Positions 56,903-64,000 of a stretch of 64,000 nucleotides of DNA are shown in pieces. The notes below the pieces were generated by a model that ran no database searches, was not told where the DNA came from, and saw nothing but the letters and a program-made list of their open reading frames with translations. Source of the stretch: Pedobacter puniceum (GTDB lineage: Bacteria > Bacteroidota > Bacteroidia > Sphingobacteriales > Sphingobacteriaceae); assembly GCF_009674685.1 (NCBI RefSeq), contig NZ_WKJI01000001.1, forward strand, positions 434,001 to 498,000, written 5' to 3'. Positions within the stretch are counted from its first letter, which is position 1. The number at the start of each line of letters is the position of its first letter. The position numbers and the translations under genes are program-made.

Positions 56903-58492
56903 TTAGCTATTCATGGATACTAAAAACTCTTCATTAGATTTTGTTCCTCTAACCTGAGTAAGCAAGAATTCCATAGCTTCCTGCGAATTCATGTCTGCTA
57001 GGTGGTTTCTTAAAATCCAAACTCTTTGTAGTGTTTCTTTATCTAACAATAAATCGTCTCTTCTGGTGCTTGAAGCTGTAAGATCAATAGCAGGGAAGAT
57101 ACGTTTGTTAGAAAGTTTTCTGTCTAACTGAAGCTCCATGTTACCGGTTCCTTTGAATTCTTCAAAGATAACCTCATCCATTTTAGAACCTGTATCAGTT
57201 AATGCAGTAGCTAAAATAGTTAAAGAACCACCGTCTTCTATATTTCTTGCTGCTCCAAAGAACCTTTTTGGTTTGTGTAAGGCGTTAGCATCAACACCAC
57301 CAGAAAGTATTTTACCAGATGCTGGCGCTACAGTATTGTATGCTCTTGCTAAACGAGTGATAGAGTCTAGTAAGATAACTACATCGTGGCCACACTCTAC
57401 CATTCTTTTTGCTTTTTCCAATACGATATTGGCAATCTTAACGTGTCTTTCAGCAGGTTCATCAAAGGTTGATGAAACCACCTCAGCTCTTACGTTTCTA
57501 GCCATATCTGTAACCTCCTCAGGGCGTTCATCAATCAATAAAATAATTAAATAAACCTCTGGGTGGTTTGCAGCAATAGCATTAGCAACTTCTTTAAGTA
57601 AGTTGGTTTTACCTGTTTTAGGTTGCGCTACAATTAAACCACGTTGACCTTTACCTATAGGTGTAAACAAATCCATAATTCTGGTAGAGTAATCTCCAGG
57701 TTTTGTGAATAAGTTTAGTCTTTCTGAAGGGAAAAGTGGTGTTAAATAATCAAAAGGAACGCGGTCTCTTACCTCTGCAGGTACTCTTCCGTTAATAGAT
57801 TCTACCCTTACCAAAGGGAAATATTTTTCGCCTTCTTTAGGTGGTCTTATGCTTCCTCTAACAGTATCACCAGTTTTTAAACCAAAAAGTTTAATTTGAG
57901 ATTGTGATACATATATGTCATCAGGAGAAGTTAAATAGTTATAATCAGAAGATCTTAAGAAACCATAACCATCAGGCATAATTTCTAATACACCCTCGTT
58001 GGTAATAACATTATCAAAGTCAAAAGCAGATTCTTGTGCTCTTTGTCTGCCATTATTATTTGGTGTTCTATCTTTCTGATTTTTCTGATCAGCTTTAGCT
58101 TCTGGAGAAGTAGCTTCTACACTTTCTACTACCGTTACCTCTGTAGTGGCTTCTTTTTTTGGCGCTTTTTCAAGCGTAACTTTCTCCGCTTTAACTGGCT
58201 CTGGATTATCAAATAAAGATACTTCTTGTGCCGGGCTTAAATCTTTTTTAGATTTTACTTCAACCGGAGAAGCTTTTACTGTACGAGCTCTTTTTTTAGG
58301 TTTTTCTTCTGTAACAACAGCATCTTCTACCAAGCCTGCAGATTTTGCAGCAGTAATTAATTCGTGTTGTTCTTTGATTTTGGTAATCAATTCTGCTTTA
58401 CGCAATTCTTCGGTATTGTCTACTCCAAAGCTTTTTGCGATTTCACGTAGCTCTGACACAAGCTTGTCGTTCAATTCGTTTATATCAAACAT
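56903..58492 (-). CDS. rho: Transcription termination factor Rho
   Basis: 529 residues, about 110 more than E. coli Rho because of a charged low-complexity insert (about 60-150, rich in K, E, A, P) between the N-terminal helix domain ([20 protein letters not shown]) and the RNA-binding cold-shock domain ([20 protein letters not shown]). Walker A is [20 protein letters not shown], Walker [21 protein letters not shown], the Q-loop region [20 protein letters not shown], and the R-loop [11 protein letters not shown]. This insert is a known feature of Bacteroidota Rho proteins. All catalytic parts are present, so it is the active hexameric RNA helicase that ends transcripts. Confidence 0.97.
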   Translation of the reverse strand: MFDINELNDKLVSELREIAKSFGVDNTEELRKAELITKIKEQHELITAAKSAGLVEDAVVTEEKPKKRARTVKASPVEVKSKKDLSPAQEVSLFDNPEPVKAEKVTLEKAPKKEATTEVTVVESVEATSPEAKADQKNQKDRTPNNNGRQRAQESAFDFDNVITNEGVLEIMPDGYGFLRSSDYNYLTSPDDIYVSQSQIKLFGLKTGDTVRGSIRPPKEGEKYFPLVRVESINGRVPAEVRDRVPFDYLTPLFPSERLNLFTKPGDYSTRIMDLFTPIGKGQRGLIVAQPKTGKTNLLKEVANAIAANHPEVYLIILLIDERPEEVTDMARNVRAEVVSSTFDEPAERHVKIANIVLEKAKRMVECGHDVVILLDSITRLARAYNTVAPASGKILSGGVDANALHKPKRFFGAARNIEDGGSLTILATALTDTGSKMDEVIFEEFKGTGNMELQLDRKLSNKRIFPAIDLTASSTRRDDLLLDKETLQRVWILRNHLADMNSQEAMEFLLTQVRGTKSNEEFLVSMNS

Positions 58493-58725
58493 TCAAAATG
58501 AATTATGTTCAAGGATTTTTATTGTTAGAATTTACCCCTTAAGCTTTTGTTAAGATTTCTAAGATTTGATATTAGAAAACTAATTAAAAAATCCGTAGAC
58601 AAGGATAAATTGAGATTTCACTGCAATTGTAGATATTTATTTTTTAAGTTCAAATTTTTTTCCAATTATTTTTTAAAATACTCAGCTTATTTTTAACAAA
58701 TTTGCAGCCAAAATCAACAGAGGTC

Positions 58726-59556
58726 ATGAACAAAGCAGAAATTATTAGAGAAATCAAATCAAAAAAATCTTTTTTAAGTATTGGCCTCGATACAGATATC
58801 ACTAAAATTCCTAAACACTTACATAAATACGATAATCCTGTTTTAGAATTTAACAAGCAAATTATTGATGCTACAGCAGATCTTTGTATTTCTTACAAGA
58901 TTAATACCGCTTTTTATGAGTGTAACGGTTTAAAAGGCTGGGAATCTTTAATTAAAACTTATCAATACCTACCAAAAAATATATTTTCTATTGCCGATGC
59001 TAAAAGAGGTGATATAGGAAATACATCATCTATGTATGCAAAAGCTTTTTTTGATGAAAGTTCATCTGAAATGAGTTTTGATGCTGTAACAGTTGCGCCT
59101 TACATGGGGAAAGATTCTGTAAGTCCGTTTTTAGCATTTAAAGATAAATGGGCTATTTTATTGGCCTTAACTTCTAATGAAGGTAGTCATGATTTTCAGC
59201 GTTTGAAAGACCACAATGCGATGCTGTTTGAACATGTGATTAAAAAATCTCAAGAATGGGCAACAGATGAAAATATGATGTACGTTGTGGGTGCTACTAG
59301 AGGGGAAGCATTCTTAGAAATTAGGAAACATGCACCTCATCATTTTCTTTTGGTGCCTGGGGTTGGTGCACAAGGAGGTTCTTTAGCAGATGTATGTAAA
59401 TATGGAATAACAGCCGACTGTGGTCTGATTGTTAACTCTTCCAGAGCCATTATTTATGCATCAAACGGAGAGGATTTTGCAGAAGCAGCAAGGGAGCAAG
59501 CCTTATTGGTACAACAAGAAATGGCTGTTGAACTTCAAAAAATAGGTATCAGCTAA
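58726..59556 (+). CDS. pyrF: Orotidine 5'-phosphate decarboxylase
   Basis: 276 residues from the ATG at 58726, preceded by the purine-rich AGAGGTC; an in-frame ATG-like start 24 bp earlier adds eight unrelated residues. It makes UMP from OMP. The long (type 2) family form is evident: [17 protein letters not shown], the active-site segment [52 protein letters not shown], and [20 protein letters not shown] leading to [17 protein letters not shown]. It is divergent from rho, and 69 bp upstream of the DUF2851 gene. Confidence 0.95.
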   Translation: MNKAEIIREIKSKKSFLSIGLDTDITKIPKHLHKYDNPVLEFNKQIIDATADLCISYKINTAFYECNGLKGWESLIKTYQYLPKNIFSIADAKRGDIGNTSSMYAKAFFDESSSEMSFDAVTVAPYMGKDSVSPFLAFKDKWAILLALTSNEGSHDFQRLKDHNAMLFEHVIKKSQEWATDENMMYVVGATRGEAFLEIRKHAPHHFLLVPGVGAQGGSLADVCKYGITADCGLIVNSSRAIIYASNGEDFAEAAREQALLVQQEMAVELQKIGIS

Positions 59557-59625
59557 CAAATAATTTTCTTTATTAGAAATTAGGAGCGTTATTTTGTTTA
59601 AAAAATAATAATCTTAATTTTAACT

Positions 59626-60906
59626 ATGCTGCACTATGAAAAAATCCTTCATTATATATGGAGGTTTAGATTATTTAATTTCCATGATTTAAGAACTTCT
59701 AAAGGAGATTTAGTAGAAATCATTCATCCAGGTAATGCTAATGTTGATGCTGGTCCGGATTTTTATGATGCCAAAATAAGAATAGGAGATACCCTATGGG
59801 CCGGAACCGTAGAGATACATTTATCCTCATCAGACTGGTTAAAACATCAACACCAACATGATAAAGCTTATGATAATGTTATTTTACATGTAGTTTGGGA
59901 TGATGATACGGCCATACAGCGTACTGATAGAACTTTTATCCCAACTTTAGCTTTAAAGCATAGGGTTAGCGAAGCAACTATACAGAAAATAGAAGTATTA
60001 GCTTGTAGTAGTGAATCAATTCCTTGTGCTCAGCAGCTTAAATTGGTTGATGAATTTTATATCAAACAATGGCTAGATAGGATGCTGGTAGAGAGGTTAG
60101 AGGAGAAATCGGCTTATTTTGAAGCACTTCACAAGCAATTAAAAGGCAGTTGGGAAGATACTTTTTATGTAGGATTAGCAAGAAGCTTTGGGTTTAAAGT
60201 AAATAGTTTGCCTTTTGAGCTACTTGCTAAAAATCTTCCTCAGCAGATTTTAGCCAAGCATAAACAAAGTGCTTTACAAATAGAAGCTTTAATTTTTGGG
60301 ATATCTGGTTTATTGCATAAGCATTATCAAGATGAATATCCGAAAAGGTTGAAAACAGAATTTGATTTTCTTCGTCAGAAATATCAGTTAAATCCTTTAG
60401 AGCCATCGGTTTGGAAATTTTCAAAAACAAGGCCCGATAATTTTCCAACCCTTAGATTGGCTCAATTTGCAGCTTTAATTAATCAATCTCAGCACTTATT
60501 TTCTAAAGTAACAGAAGCTCCAGATGTTAAAACTTTAAAGGCCTTATTTAGCAATTTAAATGTGCATTCTTACTGGTCAAATCATTATTTGTTTGATGAA
60601 GAAGCTGTAAAATCATCAAGAAATATAGGTGATGCATCTGTTAATCATATCCTCATCAATACCATTGCCCCATTATTATTTAATTATGGAAAGCAAATAT
60701 CAAATCCTAAATTTGCTGATAGCGCAACTACATTACTTGAAAACATTAAGGCCGAAAAAAATGTTATCATAAATAATTTTACCAATATAGGCCTGAAAAT
60801 TGCAAGTGCTTCTGAATCACAAGCAGTTATACAATTAAAAAAATACTATTGTGATGAAAAAAAATGCTTAAATTGTGGAATTGGAATTAAAATTTTAAAA
60901 GTGTAA
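59626..60906 (+). CDS. DUF2851 family protein
   Basis: 426 residues matching DUF2851, a family almost confined to Bacteroidota with no established function. The N-terminal third has LHYIWRFRLFNFHDLRTSKG, GNANVDAGPDFYDAKIRIGD and WAGTVEIHLSSSDWLKHQHQ, in which the D-A-G-P-D-F and E-I-H pattern looks like a possible metal or nuclease site (E-x-H, D). The C-terminus has a small cysteine cluster (YYCDEKKCLNCGIG). No signal peptide, so cytoplasmic. It follows pyrF and is 4 bp upstream of a PspC-like gene, so the three may be co-transcribed. Confidence 0.88.
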   Translation: MLHYEKILHYIWRFRLFNFHDLRTSKGDLVEIIHPGNANVDAGPDFYDAKIRIGDTLWAGTVEIHLSSSDWLKHQHQHDKAYDNVILHVVWDDDTAIQRTDRTFIPTLALKHRVSEATIQKIEVLACSSESIPCAQQLKLVDEFYIKQWLDRMLVERLEEKSAYFEALHKQLKGSWEDTFYVGLARSFGFKVNSLPFELLAKNLPQQILAKHKQSALQIEALIFGISGLLHKHYQDEYPKRLKTEFDFLRQKYQLNPLEPSVWKFSKTRPDNFPTLRLAQFAALINQSQHLFSKVTEAPDVKTLKALFSNLNVHSYWSNHYLFDEEAVKSSRNIGDASVNHILINTIAPLLFNYGKQISNPKFADSATTLLENIKAEKNVIINNFTNIGLKIASASESQAVIQLKKYYCDEKKCLNCGIGIKILKV

Positions 60907-60910
60907 AAAC

Positions 60911-61132
60911 ATGTTTCAACGTATTATTACTTTTTTTGAAAGGCATTCTTTTGGGGTTTGTACCTATTTGGGTGAGCGATTCCATATTTCAATTGCCAAA
61001 ATCAGACTGTTTTTTATTTACAGTTCATTTTTAGCTGTAGGTTTTCCTATCATCTTTTATTTTTTAGCGGCGTTTACTTTAGATATACGTGGCTATGTAA
61101 GAAAAATTAGGTTAAAATATTGGGATATTTAA
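60911..61132 (+). CDS. Small PspC-domain membrane protein
   Basis: 73 residues with the PspC layout: a short basic/aromatic head (FFERHSFGVCTYLGERFHIS), then IAKIRLFFIYSSFLAVGFPI and a hydrophobic segment (FYFLAAFTLDIRGYV) crossing the membrane. PspC domains sense envelope stress in other bacteria, where they act with PspA/B; none is nearby. In Bacteroidota short PspC proteins like this are common and uncharacterised. It begins 4 bp after DUF2851 and overlaps the ankyrin gene on the opposite strand by 4 bp. Confidence 0.82.
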   Translation: MFQRIITFFERHSFGVCTYLGERFHISIAKIRLFFIYSSFLAVGFPIIFYFLAAFTLDIRGYVRKIRLKYWDI

Positions 61133-61779
61133 ATAGCTAATATTTCGGCTATTTCTAAAAAACCTTTATCTCGGGCAAGGTCGGCAGGTAATTTGCCGCC
61201 TTCCATTCTCACATCAACTAGAGCGCCTTTTTCTAAGAGCATAATGATAAGTTCAATATTGCCATTTTGTGCTGCAGAGTGTAATGGTGTAATGCCAGAT
61301 TGTTGTACTACGTTTACCGCAGCTCCATTTTCTAGCAGCATACGACAAATGTTGGTGTAGTTGCCTGCCGCTGCAGAATGCAAAGGAAAAACTTTAAATG
61401 AATTATTAGCAGGTAAATTTACATCTGCACCTTTTAAAACTAAATAGCGGGCAATTTCCTCATTACCAAAATAACAAGCTAATCCTAAAGCTGTAAAACC
61501 GTCTTCAGAAAAGTTATTTATAACTTCTGGGTTTTGGAATATTTTGTGGGCTACGGTATCAAATTTATCGGCAGAACAAGCTTCAAAAAAGTTAATATCT
61601 TCAGAAAAATCAAGAAATAATTTAATGATGTTATCTTTTTTATAATAGCAAGCTAGCATGAGTGGAGATACGCCAAGGCTTGTTTTTTCTTTTAAAGCAT
61701 GTGGATTTTGCTGTAAATACGCTTTAATTTCTTCTATGTTGCCTTTAACTATTAAATCTTCTAAGCTATAATGCTGCAT
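61129..61779 (-). CDS. Ankyrin repeat protein
   Basis: 216 residues, nearly all ankyrin repeats: about six helix-turn-helix units with the consensus G-x-T/S-P-L-x-x-A-A (SLGVSPLMLACYYKKDNIIK, DGFTALGLACYFGNEEIARY, VFPLHSAAAGNYTNICRMLL, SGITPLHSAAQNGNIELIIM). No signal peptide or other domain. A cytoplasmic protein-binding scaffold is expected; the partner is unknown. It is divergent from ftsK with about 160 bp between the starts. Confidence 0.9.
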   Translation of the reverse strand: MQHYSLEDLIVKGNIEEIKAYLQQNPHALKEKTSLGVSPLMLACYYKKDNIIKLFLDFSEDINFFEACSADKFDTVAHKIFQNPEVINNFSEDGFTALGLACYFGNEEIARYLVLKGADVNLPANNSFKVFPLHSAAAGNYTNICRMLLENGAAVNVVQQSGITPLHSAAQNGNIELIIMLLEKGALVDVRMEGGKLPADLARDKGFLEIAEILAI

Positions 61780-61942
61780 GTTTCTGTCTAATAAAGAATA
61801 ATATTAGTGCATAATTTTTTAACTTCCAACAATTAGTTTGAGATTTAAATTTAGATGATGATAAATTCTAAATAAAAAGCTGATAATTTTATAAAAGCTT
61901 TTGCTTTAAATTATATTTGTTCCTGAAGTAAAACTTGTAAGA

Positions 61943-64000
61943 ATGCCCATTAGAGGAAATCAGTTTAAAACCAATACGTTTAGAGAGGAGAGGAAACCAG
62001 CTGCTGAGGCAGATGGAGGCTCGCCTTATAAGAAAGAGAAGAAGGAATATTTTCCGGCTATAAGTTTTAATAATGACCGTTTTGTAAAAATTGTTGGTCT
62101 GTTTTTACTCTTGCTAGCTGTGTATTTTGCCGTAGCTTTTAGTTCTTATTTATTTACTTGGGAAGAAGACCAAAGTTATGTAAGTGATGCTAACGGTGGT
62201 TGGGCAAATTTATTTAGAACTGTAGAAGAATTAGCTTCTAATGGGGTTTTAAACCCCGATATACAAAATTGGGCTGGTAAATTAGGGGCTTTATTAGCCA
62301 ATCAATTTATCTATAAATGGTTTGGTATAGCATCGTTCTTATTCATCTTCATTTTTGTTGTCTTAGGATACAGACTATTATTTAAGGTAGTACTTTTTCC
62401 TATATCAAGAGTTTTTGGATATAGCTTCTTTTTATTGGTTTACAGTTCTTTATTTATTGCCTATTTTCATCATTTTATAGCAGAGTATCCTCACTTTTTA
62501 GAAGGTGAATTTGGTTTTTATCTCAATCAAATATTGGTTGCGCAAATAGGTTCTGCGGGTGTGGGCGGCTTATTGGCATTTGCAGGTTTAAGTACTTTGG
62601 TTATTGCTTATAATATTGATTTTAATTTACCAGAGAAAAAAGTTAAAGCTCATCAAGAACAAGAAATAGAAGAAAAGCAGGAAGAAGAAGGTGATATTTC
62701 AAACATCAGAATTGCAAAACCAGAAATTGAAGAAGAATATCCATCAGAGCCGGTGGAGTTTCCTTTAAATACAAAGAGACAACAACAAGAGGTTATCATC
62801 CCAACAAAAGCTCCTATAGAAATAGAAGAGTCCGAGGAAGATGTTGTAGTTCAGGAGTTTGAAGCCCCAGTAAATCAACTATTAAAAGAACAGCCGCTAA
62901 GAAATACGCCAAATCTGGATTTAGAAACCATCATCCCAACGGTAGAAGATACAGAGGAAGAAGTAGAGCTGATGGTAGAAAAAACGCCAGAGGAAGCTAA
63001 GGCAGAAGAATTGGTAGAACAATTTGGTGCTTTTGACCCTACTTTAGAGCTTTCTTCTTATAAAAACCCAATTTTAGATTTATTAGAGCAATACGGTAGT
63101 AATAAAATTTCTGTTGATGCAGAGGAGTTAGAATCAAATAAGAATAAAATTGTTGAGACCCTTAATAACTATAATATCGAGATAGAAAAAATTAAGGCTA
63201 CTATTGGTCCAACGGTTACTTTATATGAAATAATCCCTGCACCGGGGGTACGTATCTCTAAAATTAAAAACCTAGAGGATGATATTGCATTAAGTTTAGC
63301 AGCTTTAGGTATCAGGATTATTGCACCAATGCCAGGAAAAGGAACTATTGGTATAGAGGTGCCTAACCAGCACCCAGAAATGGTTTCTATGCGTTCTATC
63401 ATCGCTACAGAAAAATTCCAAAATACTACGATGGATTTACCTATTGCCTTGGGTAAAACCATCTCTAACGAAGTTTTTATTGCTGATTTAGCCAAAATGC
63501 CGCATATGCTGGTAGCTGGGGCAACTGGGCAAGGTAAATCTGTAGGTATTAATACCATATTAGTTTCTTTACTTTATAAAAAGCATCCATCACAACTAAA
63601 ACTGGTATTGGTAGACCCTAAAAAGGTGGAGTTAAGCTTGTTCAGAAAAATAGAAAGACATTTCTTAGCTAAACTTCCTGGGGAAGAAGATTCTATTATT
63701 ACCGATACTAAAAAAGTTATCCATACCTTAAATTCTTTGTGTGTAGAGATGGATCAGCGATATGATTTACTGAAAGATGCGGGGGTAAGAAATTTAAAAG
63801 AGTATAACGAGAAATTTATCAAGCGTAAGCTAAACCCAAACAATGGACACCGCTTTTTACCGTTTATTGTTTTGGTGATAGATGAGTTTGCAGATTTAAT
63901 GATGACCGCAGGAAAAGAGGTAGAAACACCAATTGCCAGATTAGCACAATTAGCCAGAGCTATTGGTATACACTTGGTTTTAGCTACACAAAGGCCATCG
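61943..64000 (+). CDS. ftsK: DNA translocase FtsK/SpoIIIE, 5' part
   Basis: The first 686 codons are in the window and the frame is open to the last base. Start MPIRGNQFKTNTFREERKPA. Four membrane helices occupy about 45-250 (IVGLFLLLLAVYFAVAFSSY, ASFLFIFIFVVLGYRLLF, SFFLLVYSSLFIAYFHHF, GLLAFAGLSTLVIAYNI), then an acidic linker, then the motor domain: VTLYEIIPAPGVRISKIKNL, Walker A VAGATGQGKSVGIN near residue 524, and Walker B LVIDEFADLMM, ending in LARAIGIHLVLATQRPS. It pumps chromosomal DNA through the septum during division. The gamma DNA-reading domain should follow beyond the window. Confidence 0.97.
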   Translation, partial: MPIRGNQFKTNTFREERKPAAEADGGSPYKKEKKEYFPAISFNNDRFVKIVGLFLLLLAVYFAVAFSSYLFTWEEDQSYVSDANGGWANLFRTVEELASNGVLNPDIQNWAGKLGALLANQFIYKWFGIASFLFIFIFVVLGYRLLFKVVLFPISRVFGYSFFLLVYSSLFIAYFHHFIAEYPHFLEGEFGFYLNQILVAQIGSAGVGGLLAFAGLSTLVIAYNIDFNLPEKKVKAHQEQEIEEKQEEEGDISNIRIAKPEIEEEYPSEPVEFPLNTKRQQQEVIIPTKAPIEIEESEEDVVVQEFEAPVNQLLKEQPLRNTPNLDLETIIPTVEDTEEEVELMVEKTPEEAKAEELVEQFGAFDPTLELSSYKNPILDLLEQYGSNKISVDAEELESNKNKIVETLNNYNIEIEKIKATIGPTVTLYEIIPAPGVRISKIKNLEDDIALSLAALGIRIIAPMPGKGTIGIEVPNQHPEMVSMRSIIATEKFQNTTMDLPIALGKTISNEVFIADLAKMPHMLVAGATGQGKSVGINTILVSLLYKKHPSQLKLVLVDPKKVELSLFRKIERHFLAKLPGEEDSIITDTKKVIHTLNSLCVEMDQRYDLLKDAGVRNLKEYNEKFIKRKLNPNNGHRFLPFIVLVIDEFADLMMTAGKEVETPIARLAQLARAIGIHLVLATQRPS

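Noticed and set aside
57138-57554. Plus-strand frame of 138 codons
   Set aside because: It is the antisense of the Rho ATPase domain.
63169-63558. Minus-strand frame of 129 codons
   Set aside because: It is the antisense of the ftsK motor domain, which is open and conserved on the plus strand.

Overview
This window is a typical, AT-rich chromosomal stretch of a Bacteroidota bacterium, most likely family Sphingobacteriaceae (Pedobacter-like). The placement rests on the -7 promoter element TAnnTTTG, a type 9 secretion sorting domain, anti-sigma/beta-barrel fusion proteins, DUF6266, a Bacteroidota-type AMP nucleosidase and orotidine decarboxylase, and M13 and gluzincin peptidases. The family-level assignment is inference; no rRNA is present.

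Layout. 1-4.0 kb: end of an ABC permease, then a minus-strand lipoprotein / ECF sigma / anti-sigma-barrel operon and mazG. 4.0-9.2 kb: aldo/keto reductase, a 0.4-kb intergenic repeat block, mnmD with a rhodanese, and an M13 peptidase. 9.2-16.6 kb: valS carrying two repeat-like in-frame insertions, more repeat blocks, an orphan HsdR-N nuclease, holA, an EVE protein and a GT-C mannosyltransferase. 16.6-23.6 kb: a LytTR two-component system, lipoproteins, a metal/corrinoid-type binding protein, then an accessory patch with DUF6266, 11-bp repeats, a GxxExxY gene between direct repeats and a broken RhuM gene. 23.6-28.4 kb: tRNA-Leu(UAG), tig, clpP, clpX and amn, a protein folding and turnover block. 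28.5-39.3 kb: a large FAD/Fe-S dehydrogenase, a repeat-rich gap with REP-like palindromes, a DUF4861 gene, and a five-gene minus-strand operon containing two different HExxH proteins. 39.3-43.1 kb: a 0.7-kb gene-free gap, then tgt, an LptF/LptG permease and a DMT exporter. 43.3-46.8 kb: a tightly overlapping glycosyltransferase / ECF sigma / rsmG / dprA string. 46.8-52.0 kb: a PolX-like protein followed by an ADP-heptose operon. 52-64 kb: T9SS cargo, sppA, folK with an Hpt protein, purS, pssA, rho, pyrF, DUF2851, PspC, ankyrin and the first 686 codons of ftsK.

Most of the window is housekeeping. What stands out: (i) a PolX homologue whose three polymerase aspartates look lost while the PHP phosphoesterase motifs remain, leading the heptose operon; (ii) a queuine/preQ1 tRNA transglycosylase lacking the three zinc cysteines; (iii) repeat-like DNA that appears to have expanded in frame inside valS; (iv) 7-bp degenerate tandem repeats starting right after the stop codons of valS, the EVE gene and rho; (v) a GxxExxY gene bounded by an 18-bp direct repeat next to a truncated RhuM; (vi) an uncharacterised envelope operon with two gluzincin-type proteins. 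I found no CRISPR array, prophage, complete insertion sequence or complete restriction system.
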